From positions 806,001-870,000 of the forward strand of contig NZ_LKKK01000001.1 in the NCBI RefSeq assembly GCF_001446935.1: a DNA stretch of 64,000 bases, in the 5' to 3' direction. Source of the DNA: Pseudomonas sp. TTU2014-080ASC (lineage in GTDB: Bacteria; Pseudomonadota; Gammaproteobacteria; Pseudomonadales; Pseudomonadaceae). This document shows positions 9,826 to 18,828 of the stretch, piece by piece. Position 1 is the first letter of the stretch. The number at the start of each line of letters is the position of its first letter. The position numbers and the translations under genes are program-made. The notes below the pieces were generated by a model that saw only the letters and a list, made by a program, of their open reading frames with translations, was not told the origin of the DNA and did not search any database.

Positions 9826-11033
9826 GCTTGCAGCGCTCCCACTACATCCCGGTACATCTGCTGCAAGCGCGCCTGCTCATCCGGCTCCAGCTCTTCTTGC
9901 TGCAGACGGCGGACGAATACTTCATCTACGGTCAGTTCGTCCAAGGTTTCCCGCGCTTGACTGCTAAGGCTGGCAGCGGCGTTGCCGCGCTCGCGGCGTA
10001 CGCGCAGCACTTCAACTGGCAAGCCTTCGCACAAGGCAGCAATGCGGCTTTGTAGGTCGCTGAGGTAATCATCAGTGGCGACCAACACTTCCAGCCAGAC
10101 AGGCTGTTCGGCTGTACCCTGCTTGGCTATTTCTTCTATCTGCTGGCCCAGCGCGGCCAGCGAGCCACGCAGGCTAATCAACGGCTGAAAACATGGCACC
10201 GACAAGGCCGTTACGGACTGCAAGGCGCTACCGGAACACTCCACCAGCAGCACTTCTTTCTGCTGGCGGGCTTCATCAAAGCTCAATGGAATGGGTGAAC
10301 CGCTATAGCGGATATGTTCAAGGCCACCGACCTTTTGTGGCCGGTGGATATGGCCCAACGCAATATAAGCCGCAGGTGGAAACGCGCTGGTGGGGAATGC
10401 CTCCAGACTGCCCACATAGATTTCCCGCACCGAATCAGTGGCGCTGGCGCCCACAGTGGTCAGATGGCCGGTGGCAATAATCGGCAAGTTGCCGCCCAGT
10501 TCAGCGCATTTAGCTTCGGCCAGCGCGTAGAGGGTTTGGTAGTGCTGCTGGATCGCCTGTTGCAGCGACAGCTGTTTATCTTCGGCGCTCTGACCTGCTT
10601 GGCTCTGTAAAACATCGCGCGGGCGAATAAAGGGGATGCCGCACAGCACAGCACCGGGCTGGCCATTGCGCTGTTTGAGTACCAGCACTTGCTCATTAAG
10701 GTCTTCACTCACGCCGGGAATCACCCAAGTGTCCAGCGCAGCCAAGAGGCTGCGGCTTTCACTGAGCATGGCCACCGAATCATGGTTGCCGCCCAGCACC
10801 ACCAGCTCACAGCCAGTGGCGCGCAGCTCAACGATAAAACGGTTGTACTGCTCACGGGCGTAACTCGGTGGCGCGCCGGTGTCGAATATGTCGCCAGCAA
10901 TCAGCAGTGCATCGACCTGATGCTCACGCACCTGCTCAATCAGCCAGGCGCAAAAGGCCTGATGTTCGGCCTGACGGGTCTTGCCCATAAAGTGCTGGCC
11001 AAGGTGCCAGTCGGAGGTATGCAGAATACGCAT
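9822..11033 (-). CDS. sbcD: Exonuclease SbcCD subunit D (Mre11-like nuclease)
   Basis: A 403-residue metallophosphoesterase, the nuclease partner of SbcC. Metal-binding motifs are seen in order: DWHLGQH (residues 8-14), GDIFDTG, and GGNHDS. A C-terminal capping domain follows. The start was placed at 11033 (MRILHTSDWHLG), the classical N-terminus. An in-frame ATG at 11048 would overlap the end of the upstream regulator gene. Only 2 bp separate the regulator stop (11036) from this start, and the 3' end overlaps sbcC by 4 bp. The three genes therefore read as one operon. Confidence 0.95.
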   Translation of the reverse strand: MRILHTSDWHLGQHFMGKTRQAEHQAFCAWLIEQVREHQVDALLIAGDIFDTGAPPSYAREQYNRFIVELRATGCELVVLGGNHDSVAMLSESRSLLAALDTWVIPGVSEDLNEQVLVLKQRNGQPGAVLCGIPFIRPRDVLQSQAGQSAEDKQLSLQQAIQQHYQTLYALAEAKCAELGGNLPIIATGHLTTVGASATDSVREIYVGSLEAFPTSAFPPAAYIALGHIHRPQKVGGLEHIRYSGSPIPLSFDEARQQKEVLLVECSGSALQSVTALSVPCFQPLISLRGSLAALGQQIEEIAKQGTAEQPVWLEVLVATDDYLSDLQSRIAALCEGLPVEVLRVRRERGNAAASLSSQARETLDELTVDEVFVRRLQQEELEPDEQARLQQMYRDVVGALQA

Positions 11034-11035
11034 GC

Positions 11036-11455
11036 TTACATCACCCAATCCTTGACCACCATGTGGGTCTTCACTTTCTGCATGCCGGGAAAGCCTTCAA
11101 TGGCTTCGCGGATTTCACTCAGGCGCTGCATGGTCTGGGTTTCGATATACACCAGCATGTCCGTTTCGCCACTGATGCCGCTGCAACGGATGATCTCGGG
11201 AAATGCGCGCATGCGGGCGACGTTTTCTTCGCAATAAGCACCTGCATAAAACAATTCCAGATAGGCTTTGATTCCAGCATCGCCCGGCAGCACAACCTGG
11301 GCCTGATAGCCTTTGATGATCCCGGCCTGCTCCAACTGACGGATACGCTCACTGACGGCTGAACGGGATAGGTTTACTTCCCGGGCAATCTGGCTGACGG
11401 CCAGCCGCGCATCGGTACGCAACAGGGCGAGGATCTGCTGATCAAACTTGTCCAC
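11036..11455 (-). CDS. Lrp/AsnC family transcriptional regulator
   Basis: A 139-residue regulator. The N-terminal helix-turn-helix is ARLAVSQIAREVNLSRSAVS. The C-terminal RAM/ACT-like ligand domain includes KAYLELFYAGAY and SGISGETDMLVYIETQ. Such proteins respond to amino acids and form octamers. It is divergent from the yjeH-like exporter, which is its most likely target. It is also the first gene of a transcript continuing into sbcDC. An inverted repeat in the shared promoter region (11487-11504) is a candidate operator. Confidence 0.92.
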   Translation of the reverse strand: MDKFDQQILALLRTDARLAVSQIAREVNLSRSAVSERIRQLEQAGIIKGYQAQVVLPGDAGIKAYLELFYAGAYCEENVARMRAFPEIIRCSGISGETDMLVYIETQTMQRLSEIREAIEGFPGMQKVKTHMVVKDWVM

Positions 11456-11486
11456 GATTTCTCTCGAATGATGATGCTTGCCAGAA

Positions 11487-11504
11487 TGACGGCGAAATCC
11501 GTCA
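11487..11504. promoter_or_regulatory. Inverted repeat between the Lrp gene and the yjeH-like gene
   Basis: TGACGG (11487-11492) and CCGTCA (11499-11504) are perfect inverted arms separated by 6 bases. The site sits 31 bp outside the regulator start and 86 bp before the exporter start. Its position in a 135-bp divergent promoter suggests an operator for the Lrp-like protein. It does not match the AT-rich E. coli Lrp consensus, so this is only a candidate. Confidence 0.4.
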
Positions 11505-11590
11505 CTTTGCCGGTCAACGCCGACGCTTCGACAGAAGTCTTATCAGGCGCTTGGCCATACGCTATCCGGCAAATTTCCAGAGCATACATC

Positions 11591-12865
11591 ATGAGTCGTC
11601 TTAACCAGGAACTGAGCCTGTTGCAGGGCATCGGCTTGCTCAGCACGTCGTTGCTGGGCACCGGCATTTTTGTCGTGCCCGCACTTGCGGCAACCGCTGC
11701 CGGAGACGCCTCGCTATGGGCGTGGATGCTGTTGATTGCACTGGTGTTGCCGGTGGCCTTCACTTTTGCCCAGCTTGGCCGTCAGTTCCCCCATGCCGGC
11801 GGTGCGCCACATCTGATTGGTCGCGCTTTCGGGCCGCGAATGGAACGCGTAAGCGCTCTGCTCTTTCTGGCGGTGATTCCGGTCGGCCTACCCGCTGCAT
11901 TAAGTATTGCCAGCGGCTTCTGGCAGAGCCTGTTTGGGCTTAGTTCAGCACAGACGCTGCTGATCCAGCTGGCAACACTGGCAGCCATGCTGATCCTCGG
12001 GCAACGCCCGGCGAAGGCATCAGGACTGATTCAGGGGGTGATTGCCGTGGCGATCATCCTGACCGTCGCGCTGATCTGGTGGAAAGCTGATCTGCCTAAC
12101 AGCCAGCAGCCGCTGGTGCCGTCAATCAGCGGCTCATGGCATCTGCTGCCAGCGGCGCTGGGCGTGATGTTCTGGTGTTTTGTCGGGATTGAGGCGTTCA
12201 CTCATCTGGGCGAAGAATTCAAAAATCCACAACGGGATTTTCCGTTGGCGCTGGTGTTCGGCGTATTACTGGCCGGGCTGGTGTACTGGGCCTGTTCCGT
12301 GGCGGTGCTAAGTCTGAATGCTTACGGCGATGTGCAAACCGACTCCGGCTCCATGCCGCTGATGCTGTCGCACCTGCTGGGTGAGAAAGCCCGCGTGCTG
12401 GCTGCGCTGATCGGCTATCTGGCCTGTTTCGCCTCGATGAATGTCTACATTCAGGGCTTTGCACGGCTGATCTGGAGCCTGGCAGATGAAGGCAAGTTGC
12501 CGAATGCACTGGCCAGCCGTAACCGCCATGGTGTGCCCGGCCGTGCGCTGCTGCTAGTGATTGCGGTGTGCGCTCTATGCGCCAGCTTGGCGCATGGGCT
12601 GGCGCTAACGGTGGATGACCTGATCCGCTACGCCAACGGCAACTTTGTCTTGATCTACCTGTTCAGTATGGCCGCTGGCTGGATGCTGCTACGCGGCTAT
12701 GCACGGTTGCTGGCGGCCTTCAGCACGCTGTTATGCGCACTGGTTGTGCTGATGTTGGGCTGGGATGCGGGCTATGCGCTATTACTGCTGGCAGCGCTTG
12801 CCGGGCTGGACCTGTGGCGCGAGCGTAGGGCTCGTCCCACCCGCCTTGCAGGCCGTTCCGGGTAA
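11591..12865 (+). CDS. yjeH: APC-family amino-acid exporter, YjeH-like
   Basis: A 424-residue inner-membrane carrier. The start at 11591 (MSRLNQELSLLQGIGLLSTS) matches the N-terminus of E. coli YjeH, which exports methionine and branched-chain amino acids. Shared stretches include LLGTGIFVVPALAA, SVIPVGLPAAL-type sequence, MFWCFVGIEAFTHL and EFKNPQRDFPLAL. About 11-12 hydrophobic segments are present. The 41 codons upstream in frame overlap the promoter region and were dropped. Divergence from an Lrp-like regulator fits amino-acid-responsive export control. Substrate specificity is inferred from similarity only. Confidence 0.85.
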   Translation: MSRLNQELSLLQGIGLLSTSLLGTGIFVVPALAATAAGDASLWAWMLLIALVLPVAFTFAQLGRQFPHAGGAPHLIGRAFGPRMERVSALLFLAVIPVGLPAALSIASGFWQSLFGLSSAQTLLIQLATLAAMLILGQRPAKASGLIQGVIAVAIILTVALIWWKADLPNSQQPLVPSISGSWHLLPAALGVMFWCFVGIEAFTHLGEEFKNPQRDFPLALVFGVLLAGLVYWACSVAVLSLNAYGDVQTDSGSMPLMLSHLLGEKARVLAALIGYLACFASMNVYIQGFARLIWSLADEGKLPNALASRNRHGVPGRALLLVIAVCALCASLAHGLALTVDDLIRYANGNFVLIYLFSMAAGWMLLRGYARLLAAFSTLLCALVVLMLGWDAGYALLLLAALAGLDLWRERRARPTRLAGRSG

Positions 12866-12972
12866 TCACCGCAAGACTGTGCACAGCCCAATACAGTGGA
12901 GAAATGCAACAGGGAGTCCAATACCGCTGGTAATGCCGCTATGCTCTGTCCAGGCAATTAAAAGGACTGACC

Positions 12973-14307
12973 ATGCGCCGCATTCTCAACGACCTGAAAA
13001 TCCTGATTCTCGCCAACCTGTGGATTGTGCCGGTACTGGCTGGACTGGTGGGGGCCCTGTTCTACTTCGTTGCACCACCTCCACCCATGCATGCGCGCAT
13101 GGCGACCGGTACGGAAACCGGCGGTTACCACACCTTTGCCAAACAGCTGCAGGCTGAACTGGCCGAGCACGGTTTTGAACTGGAGCTGGTGACCAGCAGC
13201 GGCTCACGAGAAAACCTGCAGAAGCTCAATGACGATGAAGTCGAACTGGCCATGGTACAAAGCGGCCAAGAGCTCAGCCTGAGCCCTGAGCAGCGGGAAA
13301 CCCTCATTGGTCTGGGCGTGATGTACAAGGAGCCGTTGTGGTTGTTTGTCGGCAACAAGACTAAGTACGAACAGTTTGCCGACCTGAAAAAACTGCGCCT
13401 GGGGATCGGCTCAGCGCAAAGCGGTACTCAGGCAGTGACGCAAGCCCTGTTCGAAGCCAATCAGATCACACCCGATCTGTACCCGAAAAACTGGCAGCAC
13501 ATTGGTGGCAGCAAGGCGCTGGACGCTCTGCTTGAAGGCAAGCTGGACGCTGCGTTTTTTATCGGCCCGGCTGAAAACAATCTGGTTCAGCGCCTGGCCG
13601 CCAGTGAGCAAGTCCGCCTGGTAGGTCTGCGTCGCAGCGAGGCTTATCTGGCCCGCCTGCCTTACCTGAGCCGCGTTGAGGTCAGTGAAGGCATGCTGAA
13701 CATGGCGCAAAACGTGCCCACTGAAAACATCACCACACTGGGTCCGGTTGCGACGCTGGTAGCCGGCGAGTCGTTTCATCCTTCGCTGACACCGCTGATC
13801 CTGGAGGCGGCCCGTACCGTGCTGGAAAACGGCAGCCTGCTCGACCCTGCAGGCAATTACCCGGCTCGCCCGCCCCGCTCCCTCAACACCCTGAGTGAGG
13901 CCGAGTACTACTACGACAAAGGCTTGCCGATCCTGCAGCGCTATCTGCCGTTCCGCATTGCCTCGCTGGCGGACCGCTACATCATTCTCGCTATCCCACT
14001 GCTGGTGCTGCTGTTCCCGCTGTTCAAAGCCATCGGCCCGATCTACCAGTGGCGCATCCGTGCGCGTATTTACCGCTGGTACAAACACCTGCGGGAGATC
14101 GATCAACAGCTTTACAAAGGCCGCCTGAGCAGTTCGCTGGACGAAGAAATCGCCCGACTGGAACGGTTGGAAGATGAGCTGGCGCGAGTTGAGGTGCCGC
14201 TTTCATACTCCAGCGAGCTGTACGAACTGCACATGCACCTGCGCTACATGATCGACCGGCTGATCGCTTACAAGCAACGCACGACTGATGAGGGTCAGGT
14301 CGGGTAA
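12973..14307 (+). CDS. TAXI-family (TRAP-associated) solute-binding protein, membrane-anchored
   Basis: A 444-residue protein. One hydrophobic N-terminal segment (about residues 9-37) is followed by a periplasmic binding domain with the TAXI features MATGTETGGYHTFAKQLQ, ENLQKLNDDEVELAMVQS and RLGIGSAQSGTQAVTQAL. A second hydrophobic segment near residues 335-355 (YIILAIPLLVLLFPLF) leads to a cytoplasmic, charged helical tail of about 90 residues. TAXI proteins normally feed TRAP permeases, but no permease gene is nearby. The protein may instead bind a ligand and signal across the membrane through the tail. The family call is secure; the role is open. Confidence 0.85.
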   Translation: MRRILNDLKILILANLWIVPVLAGLVGALFYFVAPPPPMHARMATGTETGGYHTFAKQLQAELAEHGFELELVTSSGSRENLQKLNDDEVELAMVQSGQELSLSPEQRETLIGLGVMYKEPLWLFVGNKTKYEQFADLKKLRLGIGSAQSGTQAVTQALFEANQITPDLYPKNWQHIGGSKALDALLEGKLDAAFFIGPAENNLVQRLAASEQVRLVGLRRSEAYLARLPYLSRVEVSEGMLNMAQNVPTENITTLGPVATLVAGESFHPSLTPLILEAARTVLENGSLLDPAGNYPARPPRSLNTLSEAEYYYDKGLPILQRYLPFRIASLADRYIILAIPLLVLLFPLFKAIGPIYQWRIRARIYRWYKHLREIDQQLYKGRLSSSLDEEIARLERLEDELARVEVPLSYSSELYELHMHLRYMIDRLIAYKQRTTDEGQVG

Positions 14308-14346
14308 CATGGCGGCTTTCTGTTCACCACGCATCACGAGACTGCC

Positions 14347-15354
14347 ATGCCGATCCGCCATTGCATTGTTCACCTGATCGACAAGAAGCCAGACGGCAGC
14401 CCGGCCGTACTCCATGCCCGGGATGCCGAGCTGGAAGCCTCCCAGGCCATCGAGAACATGCTCGCTGACCTTAACGAAAGCTACAACGCCAAACAGGGCA
14501 AGGCTTGGGGCTTCTTTCATGAGGAGTCTGCTGCCTTTCCGTTCAGCGGTTGGCTGAAGACTTATCTGGATGGTGGCCAAGACTTCACCGCATTCAGCCG
14601 TCAAGCCGTTGAACACCTGCAAAAGCTGATGGAAGAGTCCAACCTCTCGGCGGGTGGGCATGTGCTGTTTGCCCACTATCAGCAGGGTATGACCGATTAC
14701 CTGGCTATCGCCCTGCTGCACCACAGCGAAGGCGTAGCGGTAAACGATGCGCTGGACGTCACCCCGGCCAAACATCTGGATCTGGGTCAGTTGCATCTGG
14801 CTGCGCGCATCAACATCTCCGAATGGCGCAACAATCCCAACTCCAAGCAGTACATCTCCTTTATCAAAGGCAAGAACGGCAAGAAAGTTTCGGAGTACTT
14901 CCGCGACTTTATCGGCTGCCAGGAAGGTGTCGACGGTCCGGGCGAAACCCGCACCCTGCTCAAGGCCTTCAGCGACTTTGTGGAGAGCGAAGACCTGCCT
15001 GAAGAGCAAGCCCGCGACAAGACCAAGACATTGGTCAGCTACGCCACCAGCCAGGCCAAACAGGGCGAGCCGATTACTCTGGAAGAGCTGTCCGGTCTGA
15101 TTGACGAGGACCGCCCCAAGGCCTTCTACGAGCACATCCGTAACAAGGATTACGGCCTGTCACCGGAAATTCCGGCGGATAAGCGCACATTAAGCCAGTT
15201 CCAGCGTTTCACCGGGCGCGCCGAAGGTCTGTCGATCAGTTTTGAGGCCCACCTGCTGGGCTCCAAAATTGAATTTAACGAAGACAGCGGCACGCTGGTG
15301 ATCCACAACCTTCCGACTCAGTTGGTGGATCAGCTGAAACGCCGCAAAAACTAA
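14347..15354 (+). CDS. yejK: Nucleoid-associated protein YejK/NdpA
   Basis: A 335-residue cytoplasmic protein, the normal family length. It opens with [19 protein letters not shown] and contains [20 protein letters not shown] and [19 protein letters not shown], which are hallmarks of the family first found as a 37-kDa spermidine-nucleoid protein. The molecular action is poorly known. It lies two genes before a YejM-like gene, echoing the yejK-yejL-yejM order of enteric bacteria, though yejL is not seen here. Confidence 0.94.
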   Translation: MPIRHCIVHLIDKKPDGSPAVLHARDAELEASQAIENMLADLNESYNAKQGKAWGFFHEESAAFPFSGWLKTYLDGGQDFTAFSRQAVEHLQKLMEESNLSAGGHVLFAHYQQGMTDYLAIALLHHSEGVAVNDALDVTPAKHLDLGQLHLAARINISEWRNNPNSKQYISFIKGKNGKKVSEYFRDFIGCQEGVDGPGETRTLLKAFSDFVESEDLPEEQARDKTKTLVSYATSQAKQGEPITLEELSGLIDEDRPKAFYEHIRNKDYGLSPEIPADKRTLSQFQRFTGRAEGLSISFEAHLLGSKIEFNEDSGTLVIHNLPTQLVDQLKRRKN

Positions 15355-15360
15355 ACCATT

Positions 15361-15395
15361 ACGGACTGACCGGACAAACCTTCCGGTCAGCCCGT
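15361..15395. terminator. Hairpin after yejK
   Basis: CTGACCGG (15366-15373) pairs with CCGGTCAG (15383-15390). Adding the flanking ACGG/CCGT gives a 12-bp stem with one mismatch. It starts 6 bp after the yejK stop. There is no clear T-run, so termination may be weak or not intrinsic. Confidence 0.45.
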
Positions 15396-15484
15396 AGCGC
15401 TGCATCAGCAAATAAAAGCTTCTGGCCATCACTGCACTCGATCTGTCGCCCAAGTCATCAATCCACCAAACAGTGTTATGACCT

Positions 15485-15823
15485 TTAAGCGCTAGGCTGA
15501 GTCTCTGACGAATTCTCAGGGCTGTTTGCCTGTAGCGCCTGCCAGCCAAGCACCAGAGCTTCCTTGGCTGTTTTCTTCAGACGTTTAATGGCGCGCTCGC
15601 GGCGTAAAGCCTCGCTCTTTGAGGCAGCACTCTCGATGTACACAAGCGCGACAGCCGGGCTCGAGTAGAAAAAACGTGCGCCTTTACCGCTCTGATGCTT
15701 GGCGAAGCGCTTATACGGATCGTCGCTGATACCACAGTACAGTGAGCCATTAGCGGCCCTTACCAGGTACACAAACCAGAGCTGAGGGCTAGGAAGCGGT
15801 TCGTCGGGCGTGTTGTCAGACAT
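15485..15823 (-). CDS. GIY-YIG superfamily nuclease-like protein (YhbQ type)
   Basis: A 112-residue single-domain protein. The start was set at 15823 ([20 protein letters not shown]); the 24 codons further upstream look like promoter DNA. The catalytic core is recognisable: [19 protein letters not shown] contains the GIY-YIG-like pair VYL and YCGI. Next come [13 protein letters not shown] and a conserved glutamate in the final helix region ([15 protein letters not shown]). Small proteins of this type act on DNA or are of unknown use. It is transcribed against yejK. Confidence 0.85.
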   Translation of the reverse strand: MSDNTPDEPLPSPQLWFVYLVRAANGSLYCGISDDPYKRFAKHQSGKGARFFYSSPAVALVYIESAASKSEALRRERAIKRLKKTAKEALVLGWQALQANSPENSSETQPSA

Positions 15824-16135
15824 GGGGTTATTACGCAAGAAAAGTGCGTCAAATCTTAACAGAGCACTGGAAAATGCGCTTTTTGTAGCCTGCAAGTGAT
15901 CAATTCGACACGGATCAGCTTCAGAACTTTCCTATGAAGGATCGATCCACTAGCCTTCTACCGCTGGCCATAACGTGCCAATTATCGAGTATTTCGCCAA
16001 AGGTTGATGCTCAGTTCACCGACCGATCCCGGATTTACCAGAGCGATTACGTACTCACTACTGGATGCATTATTCGGCCATGGATTGCACAGTCAGTCAC
16101 CACGTAGACCTGACGTGCCTGTTTGGAAAACAACG
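15824..16135. other. 312-bp divergent intergenic region
   Basis: This region lies between the GIY-YIG gene (minus strand) and the YejM-like gene (plus strand) and should hold both promoters. An in-frame extension of the plus-strand gene to ATG 16007 exists, but its residues do not look like the family. No operator, RNA gene or repeat was recognised. Confidence 0.5.
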
Positions 16136-17971
16136 ATGCAAGAGTCAACAAGCAAACGCCCTTACCGCGTTTACTGGTCATTAGTCTGGCTGCTGACAGC
16201 CCTGAACCTCGGGCGTTTTTATGAGCTGAGCACACCCTTCTGGCTGCTGCTTTATCAAGTGGCACTGATCGGCAGCTATGCCTTAATGTTTATCGCGATC
16301 CCCTGCCTGATCACCCGCGTCACTCGGCACCACCTGCCGGCACTGACAGCCATAATTGCAGTCTTGTCCGCGGCGCTGGTGCAACTGACGTTGTACTTCG
16401 ACTCCATGCTCTGGCAGTTGTATGGGTTTCATATCAATGGTTTTGTCTGGAACCTGCTAACCACGCCTGGCGGGCTGGCAGCATTGGTGACCTCACCCTC
16501 CACCGAGCAAGACCTGACCCTACTGGGCTTGAGCGTGCTGGCCCTGTACACGGTGTTGCTGCTGGCCTCTTTTTTCCTCGCGCGAATCCCCCTGCCACTG
16601 CCCAGGGCTGCGTGGGTGATTCCGCTGTTTCTGCTGGTGACCAGCGCCGAACGCCTGACGTACAGCATGAGCCATTTCTATGGCTACTCCCCGGTGCTGG
16701 AAAGCGCCCAGGCTACGCCCTTCTACCAGCCGCTGACCATGCGTCGCCTACTGGAGCAGCGTTTAGGCCTAGAGCGGCCACAACACCTTGAAGTAGACGG
16801 TGTCGAATTAAAGGGCCAACTGCGCTACCCACAAGAGCCGCTGAAGGTCATTGCCCCACAGAAGCCCTTAAATCTGGTCTGGCTGGTGGCTGAATCCTGG
16901 CGGGCCGATGCGCTCAATCCCAAGGTAATGCCGCAAACCTATGGCTTTGCCAATCAGGCGCAAAACTTCACCCGGCATTATTCCGGTGGTAACGGCACCC
17001 GCATGGGCATGTTTTCACAGTTTTACGGTTTGGCCGCCAATCTCTGGTTCCCAGTGCTCGATGCCCGGATCGGCAGCCCCCTGATCGAGGCGCTGCAGCA
17101 ACAGAACTATCAGCTGAAACTTTTCACCAGCGCCCGCTTCAGCTACCCGGAATATGACAAGACTATGTTCGTCAAGGTACCTGCCGAGCAGATGATCGCG
17201 GATTACAAAGGCCCCACTTGGCAGCGCGACCGCCGCAACGTCGAACGCATGCTGGAGTTCGTTGACAACCGCGACCCGGCAAAGCCCTTCATGACCTTTA
17301 TGTTTTTTGAGTCCGCCCATGCCAATTACGATTTCCCACCCGAATCGGTCATTGCCAAGGATTACCTGCCGGACTTCAGCTCAGCCCGCGTAGATCTGGA
17401 TAACGACATTGAAGGCATCCGTAACCGCTACCTCAACGCTGTCCATCATCTGGATAGCCAGATTGCGCGGGTCATCCAGCATCTCAAACGCAAAGGCCTG
17501 CTGAATAACACTATCGTGGTGCTCACTGGTGATCATGGTGAAGAGTTTATGGAGCGAGGCCGTTGGGGCCATAACTCGGCCTTCACCGATGAGCAGCTGC
17601 GCGTGCCGTTGATTCTTCATGTACCCGGTCGCGCACCTTTCAGAGAAGCATTGCGCACCAGCCATGTCGATTTGTTACCTACACTACTGCCGCTGCTGGG
17701 TGTGACGAATCCACCAGAACAGTATTCGATTGGCTACAGCCTGTTTAACCCCCAACCCAGACGAACGCTGATGGCTGGTGAGTGGGATAGCCTGGCGTTT
17801 ATGACCGAGCAGTACAAACTGGTCGTGCCATTTAGCAGCGCAAACTTCGACGCGTTGAAGATCACCGATGCTAACGACAGTGACACGCAAGACCCACAGG
17901 CCGTACTGCAACAGCTACTACCGCAGGTTCAGGAGCAAATGCGCAGCCTGCGCAACTTCCTGGCCCGATAA
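16136..17971 (+). CDS. yejM: YejM/PbgA-like inner-membrane protein (DUF3413 + sulfatase fold)
   Basis: A 611-residue protein from ATG 16136, which has GGAAA about 8 bases upstream. Five transmembrane helices occupy roughly residues 10-185. A periplasmic sulfatase-like domain follows, with LVWLVAESWRADALNP, YSGGNGTRMGMFSQFYGL, and VVLTGDHGEEFMERGRWGHN carrying the metal-site DHG. In enteric bacteria this family senses lipopolysaccharide and, through LapB/FtsH, controls LpxC stability. Closeness to yejK supports the assignment. Whether the enteric role holds in Pseudomonas is not shown by sequence. A strong terminator follows. Confidence 0.82.
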   Translation: MQESTSKRPYRVYWSLVWLLTALNLGRFYELSTPFWLLLYQVALIGSYALMFIAIPCLITRVTRHHLPALTAIIAVLSAALVQLTLYFDSMLWQLYGFHINGFVWNLLTTPGGLAALVTSPSTEQDLTLLGLSVLALYTVLLLASFFLARIPLPLPRAAWVIPLFLLVTSAERLTYSMSHFYGYSPVLESAQATPFYQPLTMRRLLEQRLGLERPQHLEVDGVELKGQLRYPQEPLKVIAPQKPLNLVWLVAESWRADALNPKVMPQTYGFANQAQNFTRHYSGGNGTRMGMFSQFYGLAANLWFPVLDARIGSPLIEALQQQNYQLKLFTSARFSYPEYDKTMFVKVPAEQMIADYKGPTWQRDRRNVERMLEFVDNRDPAKPFMTFMFFESAHANYDFPPESVIAKDYLPDFSSARVDLDNDIEGIRNRYLNAVHHLDSQIARVIQHLKRKGLLNNTIVVLTGDHGEEFMERGRWGHNSAFTDEQLRVPLILHVPGRAPFREALRTSHVDLLPTLLPLLGVTNPPEQYSIGYSLFNPQPRRTLMAGEWDSLAFMTEQYKLVVPFSSANFDALKITDANDSDTQDPQAVLQQLLPQVQEQMRSLRNFLAR

Positions 17972-17975
17972 CGCA

Positions 17976-18011
17976 AAAAGGCTGCTGGCCCTAAGGGCAC
18001 AGCAGCCTTTT
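17976..18011. terminator. Bidirectional intrinsic terminator
   Basis: AAAAGGCTGCTG (17976-17987) pairs perfectly with CAGCAGCCTTTT (18000-18011) over 12 bp, with A- and T-runs on both sides. It sits between the converging yejM-like gene and ycaC and should end both transcripts. Confidence 0.9.
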
Positions 18012-18034
18012 CCAGATTAGCCAGATTGACTGAC

Positions 18035-18649
18035 TTATTTCTGGTTGAAGCTCTGGATCAGGTTGGCGTAGGCCGGCAGGTGGCCGCCCAGAATACCGCC
18101 AAAGCCTTCAATGTCATTACGCCAGTCGCGGTGCAGCTCGCAACCCACGCTGAACCAGTTCATCAACTGAGCACCGGCCTGAGACATGCGGTTCAGCGCA
18201 GCATCACGCACGCTGGTGTTGAAGGTGCCGGAAGCATCAGTCACGACAAACACGTCGTAGCCAGCCTCGAGCGCAGACAGAGTCGGGAAGGTCACACACA
18301 CGTCGGTCACTACACCAGCGATGATCAGTTGCTTGCGACCGGTTGCTTTGATGGCGTTAACGAAGTCTTCGTTGTCCCACGCGTTGATCTGGCCAGGACG
18401 AGCGATGTATGGAGAATCCGGGAACATAGCCTTCAGCTCAGGAACAATCGGGCCGTTAGGACCGGTTTCAAAGCTGGTGGTCAAAATGGTTGGCAGCTTG
18501 AAGAACTTGCCGATATCAGCCAGCGCCAGAACGTTATTCTTGAACTCGTCTGGGGTGTAATCACGCACCAGCGAGAGCAGACCGGCTTGGTGATCAACCA
18601 ACAGCAGTACAGCGTCATCCTTGTTCAAACGCTTGTAAGTAAACGACAT
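18035..18649 (-). CDS. ycaC: YcaC-like isochorismatase-family hydrolase
   Basis: A 204-residue cytoplasmic cysteine hydrolase very like E. coli YcaC along its full length (for example VLLLVDHQAGLLSLVRD, PTILTTSFETGPNGP, ACELHRDWRNDIEG-type C-terminus). Catalytic Asp19 (VDHQ) and Cys118 (TDVCVTFPTL) are visible. YcaC forms octamers; its natural substrate is unknown. A good ribosome site (AGGAG) precedes ATG 18649. It is divergent from a LysR gene, which probably controls it. Confidence 0.92.
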   Translation of the reverse strand: MSFTYKRLNKDDAVLLLVDHQAGLLSLVRDYTPDEFKNNVLALADIGKFFKLPTILTTSFETGPNGPIVPELKAMFPDSPYIARPGQINAWDNEDFVNAIKATGRKQLIIAGVVTDVCVTFPTLSALEAGYDVFVVTDASGTFNTSVRDAALNRMSQAGAQLMNWFSVGCELHRDWRNDIEGFGGILGGHLPAYANLIQSFNQK

Positions 18650-18758
18650 GTGAATCTCCTATCGAATGTCTAAGCCACAGCTAGAAAGAATCTGAACTGC
18701 GGTCTTAAAGCTTAGACGCCAGTTCCTCATCTGCACACAGAGCGTGAACGAAATCACT

Positions 18759-18775
18759 GTTCTGCAAGGGCGAAC
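18759..18775. promoter_or_regulatory. Candidate LysR-type box between ycaC and the LysR gene
   Basis: GTTC (18759-18762) and GAAC (18772-18775) are inverted arms 9 bases apart, which satisfies the T-N11-A rule of LysR-type sites. It lies 53 bp upstream of the LysR start in the shared divergent promoter. No footprint data; candidate only. Confidence 0.35.
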
Positions 18776-18828
18776 AATCTCAGAGCAATCCGCTACTATT
18801 CATGCACACATTACAGAGTTGAAATCTG

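Noticed and set aside
14203..15135. Minus-strand open frame (310 codons) opposite yejK
   Set aside because: yejK is unmistakable on the other strand; the opposite product is hydrophobic noise.
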